A DNA stretch of 46,399 bases from Verrucomicrobiota bacterium (GTDB lineage Bacteria > Verrucomicrobiota > Verrucomicrobiia > Verrucomicrobiales > DEV007). The notes under the pieces were generated by a model, which was not told the DNA's origin, did no database searches, and worked only from the letters and a program-made list of their open reading frames with translations. Every line of letters starts with the position of its first letter. Positions within the stretch are counted from its first letter, which is position 1. Shown piece by piece: positions 1 to 10,799 of this stretch. The stretch lies in contig JAHDID010000045.1 in assembly GCA_020630975.1 (NCBI GenBank), positions 1-46,399 of the forward strand. Direction: 5' to 3'. The position numbers and the translations under genes were made by a program.

Positions 1-173
1 AATTTACCTAATATGCAGTTGTCAGAGATCATCTCTCCAGATAGGTCTCAAGAGAAGATCCCATTCTTCTCATTAATCCCATTCTTCCCAGACATAGTCG
101 GGAAGTATGAGAGTGATGTGAATAATAGGACCTGCCTCCAGAGCCGAGGGCTTTTCGTTTAAGAGCCTTTCAC
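1..173 (+). other. rRNA operon spacer upstream of 5S
   Basis: No protein gene is seen here. By position this should be the spacer between 23S and 5S rRNA, but I do not recognise the conserved 23S 3' end, so 23S probably ends before the window. Just upstream of 5S a CCAGAG segment near 138-143 could pair with CTCTGG at 173-178, which may be part of an rRNA processing stem. This is inference from position and complementarity only. Confidence 0.45.
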
Positions 174-289
174 TCTGGTGGTCACAGCGCAGTGGCACCA
201 CCCGGTCCCATCCCGAACCCGGAAGTGAAACACTGCAGCGCCGATGGTAGTGTGGTGATAGACCATGTGAGAGTAGGTCGCCGCCAGGT
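174..289 (+). rRNA. rrf: 5S ribosomal RNA
   Basis: The stretch holds hallmark bacterial 5S segments: CCCATCCCGAACCCGGAAGTGAAAC in shortened form (CCCGAACCCGGAAGTGAAAC), GCGCCGATGGTAGTGTGG and GAGAGTAGGTCGCCGCCAG. The 5' end (CTGGTGG) pairs with the 3' end (CCGCCAG), forming helix I, so both ends are set to within a few bases. Length is about 116 nt, normal for 5S. A strong intrinsic terminator follows within 10 nt, so this is the last gene of its rRNA operon. Confidence 0.95.
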
Positions 290-296
290 TAATAAG

Positions 297-328
297 AAAG
301 AGCCGGACTGGAAACAGTCCGGCTCTTT
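297..328 (+). terminator. Intrinsic terminator of the rRNA operon
   Basis: A perfect 14-bp stem, AAAGAGCCGGACTG / CAGTCCGGCTCTTT, closes on a GAAA tetraloop and ends in TTT. It lies 8 nt past the 5S 3' end on the same strand. Confidence 0.9.
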
Positions 329-386
329 GCGTTTCTGGGAAAGCTAGTTTTGGGCTCTAGGCCTTTGCGTGAAGTGCGCAGCTATG

Positions 387-421
387 GCTATAGGTCATAT
401 AGGACCTATTCGGCCTATAGC
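387..421. repeat. Nested inverted repeat between the rRNA operon and gdhA
   Basis: Outer arms GCTATAGG (387-394) and CCTATAGC (414-421) enclose a further palindrome, ATAGGACCTAT. There is no T-run on either strand next to it, so it is not a standard terminator. It sits just past the 3' end of gdhA (minus strand) and could act as a transcript-end hairpin; that is inference. Confidence 0.5.
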
Positions 422-458
422 GGAGGATCCGGGGCTGGGGTTTTCTCTCGGGGCCTAT

Positions 459-2365
<1,907 letters not shown>

Positions 2366-2422
2366 CGCCCTCAGGCTAGATCCGAAGTCTTTGCTCTGCA
2401 AGCAGCTAGGCCTATTGGCTTG

Positions 2423-2914
2423 TTAGTCCTCCATGTCGGGGAAAGCGACGGTGGCGATCGCGATCACTGCGATGCCTTCGCCTCTACCGACAAAGCCGAT
2501 TTGCTCGTTTGTGGTGGCCTTGATGCCGATGTCCTCAGCCGGTAGGCTGAGCACGCTGCTGATCTTTTTCTTCATTTGATCCGCGTGTGGCAGGATCTTT
2601 GGAGATTCAGCGATGACGGTGGCATCGATATTCTCGAGAAAGGCGTGTTTCCCCTCTACTAGGTCCTGGGCTTTCTTCAGGATCTTCATGCTGGAGATAC
2701 CCTCTAGCTCAGGATCGGTCGGTGGAAACCAATAGCCGATATCGGGCTCGCCCAGAGCACCGAGGATGGCATCGGCTATCGCGTGCGAAAGCACGTCGGC
2801 ATCGGAGTGCCCATCTAGCCCTTTTTCATGGGGGATCACGATCCCGCCCAGCACGAGGGGGCGCCCCTCGACTAGTCGGTGTACGTCGTAGCCTATGCCA
2901 TTTCGATATCTCAT
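2423..2914 (-). CDS. ispF: 2-C-methyl-D-erythritol 2,4-cyclodiphosphate synthase
   Basis: This is the fifth enzyme of the MEP isoprenoid pathway; it cyclises CDP-methylerythritol 2-phosphate, releasing CMP, as a cytoplasmic trimer. The protein (163 residues from MRYRNGIGYDVHRL) has the family length. The Zn ligands Asp10 and His12 lie in GYDVH and a third His in HSDADVLSHAI; LGALGEPDIGYWFPPTD, KATTNEQIGFVGRGEGIAVIAIATV and a complete C-terminus are all present. The frame is open to 2929, but MRYRNG fits family starts best. It lies between the inositol-phosphatase gene and the lipoprotein gene, all minus strand. No ispD is fused to it or visible nearby. Confidence 0.95.
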   Translation of the reverse strand: MRYRNGIGYDVHRLVEGRPLVLGGIVIPHEKGLDGHSDADVLSHAIADAILGALGEPDIGYWFPPTDPELEGISSMKILKKAQDLVEGKHAFLENIDATVIAESPKILPHADQMKKKISSVLSLPAEDIGIKATTNEQIGFVGRGEGIAVIAIATVAFPDMED

Positions 2915-3005
2915 AAAAGCTACTGCCACATAACGAGCATTCCGCCCGGCTTGCCAGCGGGTTTTTCGGGAAAATTAATGATATTACTTTTCGCGTGGAT
3001 GCGAC

Positions 3006-3758
3006 TTAGAGCACTTCATCGAGCGGCAGTTTGCCATTGTGCGCCACGATGCTCATTTTATCCTCAGCTGTGCTGGACTGCTGAGTCTGCACGAAACCAC
3101 CACTGCGCTCGACTAGTAGTTGGCCTGCTGCGATATCCCAGAGGCTGATCTGCTCCTCGATATAGGCATCGAGCCGGCCGCAGGCGATGTAGGCCATAGC
3201 TAGCGCGGCAGAGCCTAGCATCCGAGTTTTGCGCAGCCGATAGGCGTACTCGCGGTACTTTGCTAGCCCCGCATCCATCGATTCTTTGGTTTTAGAAAAG
3301 CCGATCATAGCGATCGCATCAGCTAGTTCATGGCGGCCGCTGACTTGTATCGTTTTTCCATTGCGAGTAGCGGGACCGTCATAGTCCACGGCGAACATCT
3401 CGTCCATCATTGGATCGTAGATCACGCCTAGTTTCAGTTCACCAGCCTCGCGCAGGGCAATCGATACACAGAAATGAGGGATACCGTAGAAATAGTTCAC
3501 CGTTCCATCGATCGGGTCGACGATCCATTGAGAAGAGCTCTCCTGATTGCCACCTATGCCCTCCTCGCCGTAGATCGCATGATCGGGGAAGCGTTCGAGG
3601 ATCCTCTCAGTGATCAGTTCCTGGGTCTTCACATCCAGCTCCAGCTTGATGTCGTGCGCCTTCAGCTCGTCGACATTCAGGTCGCTCTCGTAATTTTCGC
3701 GGAGCAAAGCGCCAGCCTCACGGGCAGCGGAGATAGTGAGTTCGAGTTCTGGAGACAT
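3006..3758 (-). CDS. Inositol monophosphatase family protein
   Basis: A 250-residue member of the Mg-dependent, Li-sensitive phosphatase family (inositol-1-phosphatase / SuhB / CysQ-like). Metal-binding motif 1 is seen as GEEGIGG (residues 64-70) followed by WIVDPIDGTVNYFYGIPHF (from residue 78), with the DPIDGT metal ligands Asp81 and Asp84. Motif 2 is SLWDIAAGQLLVERSGG near the C-terminus. These are the catalytic residues of the family, so it is probably active. Whether the substrate is inositol phosphate, PAP or another phosphate cannot be read from the sequence. It is first in a minus-strand run with ispF, separated by 91 nt. Confidence 0.9.
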   Translation of the reverse strand: MSPELELTISAAREAGALLRENYESDLNVDELKAHDIKLELDVKTQELITERILERFPDHAIYGEEGIGGNQESSSQWIVDPIDGTVNYFYGIPHFCVSIALREAGELKLGVIYDPMMDEMFAVDYDGPATRNGKTIQVSGRHELADAIAMIGFSKTKESMDAGLAKYREYAYRLRKTRMLGSAALAMAYIACGRLDAYIEEQISLWDIAAGQLLVERSGGFVQTQQSSTAEDKMSIVAHNGKLPLDEVL

Positions 3759-3975
3759 GATGAGGAGTTGATAAAGGCAGCTGAGGGTAATTCAAGGGTG
3801 AGGTCCGCTTAAATGGGGCCGAAGGAGGATGGAAGTGGAGTGAATACGCCTACTAATACAAGGTGCTCGGCTTCAGTTTCTTGTCCAGAATGTTACAATT
3901 TTCGTATTTTTGGTGATTCTTTCTGAAATTGGCTTGATTTGGACACTGGCTCGTTGAAAGATCGGCGATTCCCTT
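3759..3975. other. Divergent intergenic region
   Basis: A 217-bp gap lies between the inositol-monophosphatase gene (minus) and the secreted protease gene (plus). It must carry promoters for both. The half nearer the protease is AT-rich. I could not pick a convincing -35/-10 pair, and no repeat or RNA gene is evident. Confidence 0.5.
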
Positions 3976-6900
3976 ATGAAAAAATTCTGGTTCCTCTCGC
4001 TAGTTTTAGCAGCAGTGGTTGCGACAGCTTTTGTCTTTTTAAACCAATCAGCCGACCCAATAGCCACCTCTGACTCTCCTGAGGCAGGTGATCGCGGAGT
4101 AGAGGCTGTAGCGCCAGAAATCGTAAAAAAGGTCACTGTTGATCCAGTAGAAGAGGATGCCACTCTTGAAGTAGCGGCTCCAGCTACGGTATCGTTGTCT
4201 CCGGTTGCCACGCCGAAACCGAAACGCCTAGCAGGGAAGCGCGCTACCATGCCTCAGCAGGCAGATGATGCAGCCCTCGCCAAGGAGGCCGATGAGCAGG
4301 CGCCACCTGGAGTGTTTCGATTCGCTAAGCCGATCTACGTGAACTACACGCCGGAGAATTCTGGTGAGTGGACTGAAGGGGCTGACAATACCGCCGTCTG
4401 GTCCCTAGAGGTCGAGTCCGAGGCAGCTCAGTCGCTCAACTTTGGTTTCACGAAATACGCTATGCCCGCAGGTGGCGAGCTGCGACTTCTAGAGGAAGGA
4501 CAGACAGAGAGCCGCTACCGTTCCTTCACCGCAGCAGATAATGAGTCTCACGGCCAGCTCTGGACTCCTCTCCTCTCCGGCGATGTCGTTACTGTCGAGG
4601 TGAGCGTGCCTACTGAGAAAAAGGATGATCTCCAGCTCGTGCTCAGTCAGGTGAATCACGGTTTTCGCGGTATCCAGCCGCCGAAAGCAGGGGATTTGGA
4701 GAAAGTTGGCACTGGAGCCTCTTCAGACTGTCAGGTGGACGTTGCTTGCGATTCATCGACTTACCCTGCTGCAGGAGCTGTCATCGAGGCTTATGCCAAT
4801 CAATCCCGTGCCGTAGGAGCTGTCACTTTGGGTGGTTTCGATGCCTGTTCAGGAGCGGCCATCAATAATGCTCGCAATGACAATACGCCTTATTTCTTAA
4901 CCTGTGCTCATGTCAATATTGATCGCAGTAATGCTCCGTCGATGGTGGTTTACTGGAATTTCGAGAATTCGACTTGCCGCCCACTGGGCGATGCTAGTAA
5001 TGCGGCTCCTGGTGATGGATTGACTACTGATTTCAGTAGTGGGGCGACCTTTTGTTCATCCAGTCGCTTGTCAGACTTTTGCCTAGTCCAGCTCGATGAT
5101 CCGATCGATCCTAGTTACAATGTTCACTTCGCTGGCTGGGATCGGAGCACTGCTGATCCACAGTCTGCGGTATGTATTCATCATCCCGATGTGGCAGAAA
5201 AGCGCATCAGTATCGATGATGATCCTGCGTCGACTACTAAGCGATTTTCCGACCAAAAGAAGAGCGATGGCAGATTTGTCCGAGTCGGTGACTGGGAGCA
5301 TGGCTCTAGCGAAGGCGGGTCTTCGGGTTCGCCCTTGTTTAACGAAAACGGCCTCATCGTCGGGCAGCTTTTAGGCGGTTTCTCCGACTGCGGCAATAGT
5401 GAGCCGGACTGGTTTGGTCGAGTATCGGCATCCTGGGACGGTGAGGGTGCTTACTGGAATCGTCTGTCCGACTGGCTGGATCCTGATGATACCGGTGCGA
5501 CCTCGTTATCAGGTATCGACCAGTCGAATACCCTATCCGTCAGCGAAGTCTCGGTAACAGAGGGCGATAGCGGCACGACTGCAGCGGAGTTCACTATCAC
5601 GCTCGCGCGTATCAATGATGATGTGGTGACAGTAGACTGGCTGAGTGCTCATCTCGATACGGATGATAGTGACTTTGTACCCACGACAGGTAGCCTTTCC
5701 TTTGCTGCTGGCGAGACTACCAAGACAGTGACTATCGATATCATAGCAGACTCAGACGAGGAGGTAGATGAGACCTTCTACGTGGCGATTGGAAATGCGG
5801 TGTCTGCGATAACGACCTTCTACTATGGGATAGGAACGATTTCCAATGATGATTTCGCTTCTGTGCCTGTTATTACTAGTGCCACTACTGAAACACTAGG
5901 CGAGGGGGATCTTCTTTACTATCAGATCGTAGCCGATCATACGCCTCAGACTTTTGCCATATCAGGTGAACCCACTGATATGGAAGTTGATGCTGATGGT
6001 CTGGTGACGTGGACAGCTACGGCTGCGGGGACTTACTCTGTGCTGTTGGATGCGACTTCTCCGGCGGGGACCGGATCTGCCACTCTCACTGTCGAAGTTC
6101 TGCCAAGATCGATTGGTGAGGCTGTCGATAATTCGACCTACACCTACACCGATACGGGGGATTTTCCCATGCAACACACGACATTCCTCAGCTCGAATGG
6201 TGGTGATTCGATGACGACCCCTCGATTGTTGGATGGAGAGTCTGCGGGTTTTCAGTTCACCGTGAATGGACCTGATCATTTGGTATTTGATTGGCGTGTG
6301 TCGTCTGAGTATGGGGCCGATTTCTTCTCTGTAATCGTGAATGGTCAGTATGAAAAATGGATCCACGGAGAAGTTGATTGGACAGAGGCTGTTGTGGAGT
6401 TGCCTGCGGGCACAAATACAGTCGAGTTTCGTTATGCCAAAGATATAACGGATTCGGGCGGGTATGATGATGCTCACGTTGACAATATTCGGCTGGCTTC
6501 TTCTGAAGGGCGTCCTTTTGTGACGAGTCGCAATTTGTCAGAATGTGTAGAGGGGGCGCCATTTTCGACGCAGGTCACGACTGATAAGGGGGCGACATCG
6601 ATCACGGTAGAGGGTCTGCCTGAGGGATTGGAGTTTGATCCGAGTAATAATTGGATCGGTGGTATACCGGAAGATCACGGTATTTTCGAAGTCGCTATCA
6701 CGGCCGAGAATGCCAGTGGTAGTAGCTCGCATGTGTTGGAGCTAGATGTGGCTCGGCGGATTTCTGCTAGTTTGCCATCGCACTTTGGTGGTCTATCTTG
6801 GGGCGTCTTTGATCGTACAGGGTGGAAATTGAGTGATGAGACGTTTCCGCGACCTAGGAGTGCTGAAATAGCCGACGGGCGGAGTAGCTATATGGCCACG

Positions 6901-8241
6901 ATAGTGAATGGCCCTGGGGAGTTGACTCTCAGGCTTGAAGCGAGTTCTGAGCAAAATGGTGATTACCTAGATGTTTACGTGAATGGTCAGTTGGAGCAGT
7001 CGTTGTCGGGTTCCGTGACTCAGTATGTGTTTTTGGATCTACCGGATTCTCTGTGTTGGGTAGAGTTGGTCTACAGTAAGGATTTATCAATATCATCGGG
7101 TGATGATGCAGGTTTTCTGAATTCGGTTATCACTAGCCGTATGCCGCCTTTGCCGGTTGAATTTACTGCGACTCAAGGTTTGTCGAATCATGTCGTGCTC
7201 TCGTGGGACGAGCAATCGTTTACGGATTATTACATCTATCGTGCTCCTGTGGATGATAGCAGTCAGGCTGTGGGGCTGGCTGCGGTGGATAGCGATACTT
7301 ACACGGACACGACCGCGGATCCAGCTAAGGAGTATTATTACTGGATGCTGGCGCAGAATAATTACGGTATTTCCTTCTTATCGAATTCAGAATTGGGCTA
7401 TCGTAGTGGTGCTTTGCCGACCGCTCCGCTCAATGTGTCTGCAGCGGATGGTGCGCTCACTTCGATAGATGTGTCATGGGATGCTGTGGTGAATGCGACT
7501 GGGTACAGAGTTTTACGGTCGACTAGTGCTTCTGGTCCTTGGGATGTATTAGCCGAGGTGGATGCGGGTACGCTGGCTTATTCGGATAGCTCAAGTCTCA
7601 CAAATGGGGTTTTGTACTACTACTCCATTGAGGCGAGAAATGTCATGGGGTATGGGGTGGCAGGCGTCGATACCGGTTCGCTCCGAGCGGCAGCCCCCAC
7701 ATCTCTACAGATTACTAGCGAGAATACCGGCGGTGTCACCATGCAGTGGACTGCACCTAGCTACGCAGTGAGTGGCTACACTATTCTCCGCTCTGAGACG
7801 AGTGATGTGAGTGCTGCGATTCAGGTGGGATTAGTGGCTGGGGATGTGTTGGAGTTCCGAGATGTTAGTGGGGAGTCTGGCCAGCAGTACTATTATTTTG
7901 TCGAGGCGACTACCGATACTGGAGTTCAGTCGGTGCCATCTGCTGCAGCGTCTGGTTCGACTGCGTTTGTTATCGCTGTTGGCGGCGGATTGATGGATGT
8001 GGCAGGTCAGCAGCATCTCTTTATTCAGTTTACTCAACCGCTATCAGATCCGCCGGGTTATCTTTTCGAGCTTTCTGAGGATATGGAAACTTGGACGCCT
8101 GTCGATCCTGTAGATATGCAGTCAGTCGGCACGGCTGAACCCTACGATGCTCGTCATGAGAAGATTAGCATGCGTCTGAATGCACCGATTTCGCCGAGTG
8201 TTGATAAGCAGTTTCTGAGAGTGACTGCGCAGCCTCAGTAG
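3976..8241 (+). CDS. Secreted trypsin-like (lysyl-endopeptidase-type) protease with Calx-beta and FN3 modules
   Basis: A 1,421-residue exported protein. The N-terminal hydrophobic segment (MKKFWFLSLVLAAVVATAFVFL) is a signal peptide or anchor. A trypsin-fold domain follows: the catalytic His lies in FLTCAHV (about residue 311), the Asp in SDFCLVQLDD (about 366) and the Ser in GGSSGSPLFN (about 450). Paired cysteines around the domain suit an extracytoplasmic enzyme. A Calx-beta module (about 518-625) and an Ig/cadherin-like stretch (about 635-710) come next. Two related modules begin FTVNGPDHLVFDWRVSSE and IVNGPGELTLRLEASSE. Three fibronectin III-like modules end the protein. The architecture suggests degradation of external protein with binding domains; substrate specificity is inferred from family resemblance only. 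It stands alone. Confidence 0.85.
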   Translation: MKKFWFLSLVLAAVVATAFVFLNQSADPIATSDSPEAGDRGVEAVAPEIVKKVTVDPVEEDATLEVAAPATVSLSPVATPKPKRLAGKRATMPQQADDAALAKEADEQAPPGVFRFAKPIYVNYTPENSGEWTEGADNTAVWSLEVESEAAQSLNFGFTKYAMPAGGELRLLEEGQTESRYRSFTAADNESHGQLWTPLLSGDVVTVEVSVPTEKKDDLQLVLSQVNHGFRGIQPPKAGDLEKVGTGASSDCQVDVACDSSTYPAAGAVIEAYANQSRAVGAVTLGGFDACSGAAINNARNDNTPYFLTCAHVNIDRSNAPSMVVYWNFENSTCRPLGDASNAAPGDGLTTDFSSGATFCSSSRLSDFCLVQLDDPIDPSYNVHFAGWDRSTADPQSAVCIHHPDVAEKRISIDDDPASTTKRFSDQKKSDGRFVRVGDWEHGSSEGGSSGSPLFNENGLIVGQLLGGFSDCGNSEPDWFGRVSASWDGEGAYWNRLSDWLDPDDTGATSLSGIDQSNTLSVSEVSVTEGDSGTTAAEFTITLARINDDVVTVDWLSAHLDTDDSDFVPTTGSLSFAAGETTKTVTIDIIADSDEEVDETFYVAIGNAVSAITTFYYGIGTISNDDFASVPVITSATTETLGEGDLLYYQIVADHTPQTFAISGEPTDMEVDADGLVTWTATAAGTYSVLLDATSPAGTGSATLTVEVLPRSIGEAVDNSTYTYTDTGDFPMQHTTFLSSNGGDSMTTPRLLDGESAGFQFTVNGPDHLVFDWRVSSEYGADFFSVIVNGQYEKWIHGEVDWTEAVVELPAGTNTVEFRYAKDITDSGGYDDAHVDNIRLASSEGRPFVTSRNLSECVEGAPFSTQVTTDKGATSITVEGLPEGLEFDPSNNWIGGIPEDHGIFEVAITAENASGSSSHVLELDVARRISASLPSHFGGLSWGVFDRTGWKLSDETFPRPRSAEIADGRSSYMATIVNGPGELTLRLEASSEQNGDYLDVYVNGQLEQSLSGSVTQYVFLDLPDSLCWVELVYSKDLSISSGDDAGFLNSVITSRMPPLPVEFTATQGLSNHVVLSWDEQSFTDYYIYRAPVDDSSQAVGLAAVDSDTYTDTTADPAKEYYYWMLAQNNYGISFLSNSELGYRSGALPTAPLNVSAADGALTSIDVSWDAVVNATGYRVLRSTSASGPWDVLAEVDAGTLAYSDSSSLTNGVLYYYSIEARNVMGYGVAGVDTGSLRAAAPTSLQITSENTGGVTMQWTAPSYAVSGYTILRSETSDVSAAIQVGLVAGDVLEFRDVSGESGQQYYYFVEATTDTGVQSVPSAAASGSTAFVIAVGGGLMDVAGQQHLFIQFTQPLSDPPGYLFELSEDMETWTPVDPVDMQSVGTAEPYDARHEKISMRLNAPISPSVDKQFLRVTAQPQ

Positions 8242-8270
8242 GGGGGCGAGAAGGATGTGGCGGTGAGCGT

Positions 8271-8691
8271 CTAGCGAGTGGCGTTACGTCGTCTATGGCG
8301 GATTTGCCAGAATAGGAATCCAATGCCTAGCAGGGCAAGCCAGTGAGGTAAGATTAGGGCTTTGGCGTCATTATCGGTAGAGAGTGTGCCAATTTGAAAC
8401 CGACCTAGCAGCGTTCGGAGGGTGTTGATTTCTGGGAATTCGGGGGTGTCATCGAAGTTGTGTTGGTTTGGTGTCTCGATGAGTCGGTCAATTTCAAAAT
8501 ACCAGTTTGTGGGTGTATTGGTGGGGCAAACAATAATAAAAGTGCCGCATCTATTCACTAAATATACAGCAGCTACAGGAGTCGAAAAAGTAATGCCTGA
8601 AAAAGCGAAGCGGCTGTCGATCCAAAGAGTGGTGACGAGTAAGAATGGTAGCAGCCAGGACTAATTTTGCCTTCATTCGCAGAGATTTCAT
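8271..8691 (-). pseudogene. Frameshifted second copy of the small membrane protein
   Basis: This is the downstream member of a tandem duplicate. Its ATG (8691) overlaps the stop of the upstream copy as ATGA and reads MKSLRMKAKLVLAATIL, then runs out of frame. One base over, an open frame continues LLVTTLWIDSRFAFSG...VNRCGTFIIV...LLGRFQIG...LILPHWLALLGIGFLFWQIRHRRR, matching the upstream copy along its length (LWVDSR, NWCGALIF, LTGRFCIG, LIFPHWLAILLI). A single extra base within about 8620-8665 would explain the break. Alternatives are a sequencing error, programmed frameshifting, or translation from the GTG at 8558 giving a 95-residue product. The C-terminal half with its TM helix is intact. 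Confidence 0.7.
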
Positions 8692-9083
8692 AGCTGGGTG
8701 TTTTTCTTTTTCCGTCTGAGCTGGTGGAAGTATCCAGTTCCTGTGATTAAAAGAATAGCTAGCCAATGTGGGAATATGAGGACGAAGATGTCGGGTTCGT
8801 CAGAAGCGGGCCCGATACAGAATCGCCCTGTAAGAGTGTTCGAGATGGTGGGTTTTGGGAATTCTTTGGTGTAATTTTCGCTAGGTTGGGTTTCAGAATC
8901 CCGATAAATACTGCAATCCCAACCCCAGTCGGAATTTTCAGTCGCGAAGATTAGGGCTCCACACCAGTTCGCTGCATAGACGGTTCCATAGGGAGAGGAT
9001 ATTTCTGAAACGGTAGCAGCAAGGCGACTGTCGACCCAGAGAGCGACTATCACGACAGTTGGTATGATCCAAACGAGTTTCAC
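8688..9083 (-). CDS. Hypothetical membrane protein, intact copy of a tandem pair
   Basis: A 131-residue protein with a GTG start (MKLVWIIPTVVIVALWVDSR). It has an N-terminal hydrophobic segment, a central exported-looking region of about 80 residues with three cysteines (NWCG, DCSIY, GRFCIG), then a C-terminal TM helix (FVLIFPHWLAILLITGTGYF) and a basic tail (RRKKK). The shape predicts two TM helices with an extracytoplasmic domain and a cytoplasmic basic end. No known family is recognised. It shares about half of its anchor motifs with the frameshifted copy directly downstream, with an ATGA stop/start overlap that implies translational coupling. Confidence 0.7.
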   Translation of the reverse strand: MKLVWIIPTVVIVALWVDSRLAATVSEISSPYGTVYAANWCGALIFATENSDWGWDCSIYRDSETQPSENYTKEFPKPTISNTLTGRFCIGPASDEPDIFVLIFPHWLAILLITGTGYFHQLRRKKKNTQL

Positions 9084-9100
9084 ACCGCTATGATAGGATA

Positions 9101-9124
9101 AGAGGCGGCTGGAAAGCCACCTCT
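9101..9124 (-). terminator. Hairpin between cimA and the small membrane protein genes
   Basis: On the minus strand AGAGGTGGCT and AGCCGCCTCT form a 10-bp stem (one G-U pair) around TTCC. It lies 33 nt past the cimA stop. The T-run after it is poor, so termination strength is uncertain. Confidence 0.5.
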
Positions 9125-9156
9125 ACATTGGAGAAATCATCGTCAAAGGATGAGAT

Positions 9157-10740
9157 TTATTTCTGACGCATCAGGTAATACTCTACCGAGTCGACCAGTG
9201 CACGCCAGCTGGCTTGGATGATGTTGGAGCTTACGCCTACGGTATCCCAGCTGTCTTTGCCGTCGGTGCTTTCGATGAGCACGCGGGTCTTGGCGGCGGT
9301 GCCCGACTTGCTGTCGATGATGCGTACTTTGTAGTCGCAGAGCTCGACTTTCTCGATGGCGGGGTAGAATGGCACTAGCGCTTTGCGCAGGGCGGCGTCT
9401 AGAGCATTCACGGGGCCGTCGCCTTCGGCTACGCAGTATTCGTCTTTGTCCCCTACGCTTAGCTTCACAGTAGCTGAGCAGGTGTCGTAGTCGTGCTCGC
9501 CGTCGCGGCGGTAGGTGCAGTGGTATTCCTTGAGCTGGAAGAAGTCCTGGTGATCGGCTAGGTGCTTTTCGATGAGTAGGCGTAGCGATGCCTCGGCGGC
9601 CTCGAACTCATAGCCCTGCTCCTCGAGATTTTTTACCGCCTCTAGGATGTCGCGCACCTCGGGGCTGCCTTTCTCTAGCTCGATACCGAGTTCCTCGGCT
9701 TTCATCAGGATATTCGATCCACCGGATAGCTCCGATACGAGGATGCGCTGGCGATTGCCGACGGTCTCGGGGCGGATGTGCTCGAAGCTGTGGGCTACCT
9801 TTTGCACGGCATTCACATGCATGCCGCCTTTGTGGGCGAATGCGGTGGAGCCGATGTAGGGCGCACGGATGTTGTGGGCGCAGTTGGCCATATCATCCAC
9901 AAAGTGGCCTAGGGCGGTCAGCTCGGAGATGTTTTCCACCACGGGGCGGTCCATCTTGAGCTGTAGATTGGGGATGACAGAGGTGAGGTTGCAGTTACCG
10001 ACACGCTCGCCGTAGCCATTGATGGTGCCCTGCACCTGGGTAGCGCCAGCACGGATCGAGGCGAGTGCATTGGCCACGCCTACGCCGGTATCGTCGTGAG
10101 TGTGGATGCCCACTGGGATGCCGAGCTTTTCCATGACCACTTGGGTGATGTCGTAGACCTCGTCTGGCATGGTGCCGCCATTGGTGTCGCACAGCACTAG
10201 CCAGTCGGCGCCGCCTTCTTTGGCTGCGAGTAGGGTCTCCAGCGCGTAGTCGGGCGAGTCTTTATACCCGTCGAAAAAGTGCTCCGCATCGTAGCAGACC
10301 TCGCGGCCGTTTTCTTTGAAGTAGGCGGTGGTGTCGCGAATCATGGCGGCATTTTCCTCCGCTGTGGTGCTGAGCACCTCGGTCACGTGCAGGAGCCAGG
10401 TTTTGCCAAAAAAGGTTACCACTGGGGTACGCGCGTCGAGCAGGGTTTTGATCTGATTATCGTCTTCCACAGCCACGTTTTTGCGACGGGTACTGCCAAA
10501 TGCGGTGATCTTCGCATTTTTCCACTCCATGTCTGCTGCCTGCTCGAAGAAAGCCACATCTTTGGGATTCGACCCTGGCCAACCGCCCTCGATGTAGTGA
10601 ACACCAAATTCATCGAGCCGCTGTGCGATGCGGATCTTGTCCAGAGAGCTGAAGTTCACTCCTTCGCCCTGAGTGCCGTCGCGCAGGGTCGTATCGTAGA
10701 GCTTTACGGCTGGATGGTTGGCGGATGATGTTGGTTTCAT
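9157..10740 (-). CDS. cimA: (R)-citramalate synthase
   Basis: A 527-residue member of the isopropylmalate/homocitrate/citramalate synthase family. It condenses pyruvate and acetyl-CoA to citramalate, the threonine-independent entry to isoleucine synthesis. The TIM-barrel start LYDTTLRDGTQGEG, the IEGGWPGSNPKD segment, the HTHDDTGVGVANAL metal-binding motif and INGYGERVGNCNL are visible. GSTAFAHKGGMHVNAVQK matches the linker, and a C-terminal regulatory domain of about 120 residues follows (VRIIDSKSGTAAKTRVLIESTDG...SVEYYLMRQK). IEGGWPGSNPKD and the 527-residue length favour citramalate synthase of the long type over LeuA. The ATG at 10740 follows AAGAAG. About 250 nt upstream lies an Ile-rich leader ORF, supporting an isoleucine role. 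Confidence 0.9.
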   Translation of the reverse strand: MKPTSSANHPAVKLYDTTLRDGTQGEGVNFSSLDKIRIAQRLDEFGVHYIEGGWPGSNPKDVAFFEQAADMEWKNAKITAFGSTRRKNVAVEDDNQIKTLLDARTPVVTFFGKTWLLHVTEVLSTTAEENAAMIRDTTAYFKENGREVCYDAEHFFDGYKDSPDYALETLLAAKEGGADWLVLCDTNGGTMPDEVYDITQVVMEKLGIPVGIHTHDDTGVGVANALASIRAGATQVQGTINGYGERVGNCNLTSVIPNLQLKMDRPVVENISELTALGHFVDDMANCAHNIRAPYIGSTAFAHKGGMHVNAVQKVAHSFEHIRPETVGNRQRILVSELSGGSNILMKAEELGIELEKGSPEVRDILEAVKNLEEQGYEFEAAEASLRLLIEKHLADHQDFFQLKEYHCTYRRDGEHDYDTCSATVKLSVGDKDEYCVAEGDGPVNALDAALRKALVPFYPAIEKVELCDYKVRIIDSKSGTAAKTRVLIESTDGKDSWDTVGVSSNIIQASWRALVDSVEYYLMRQK

Positions 10741-10799
10741 CTTCTTCTTTGAGTTGTGTCGTCGTGGTGTGGTTAGGGAAAAAACGAATTTCCACCTAT

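Noticed and set aside
1-173. 23S rRNA 3' end
   Set aside because: No conserved 23S terminal segment was recognised, so the region is listed as spacer.
2935-2985. Terminator between the IMPase gene and ispF
   Set aside because: A CCCG/CGGG stem with a T-run exists, but on the plus strand, where no gene ends; on the minus strand the poly-T is missing.
3873-4250. 125-codon minus-strand ORF over the protease start
   Set aside because: Ser/Thr-rich antisense of the signal and linker region; no family features.
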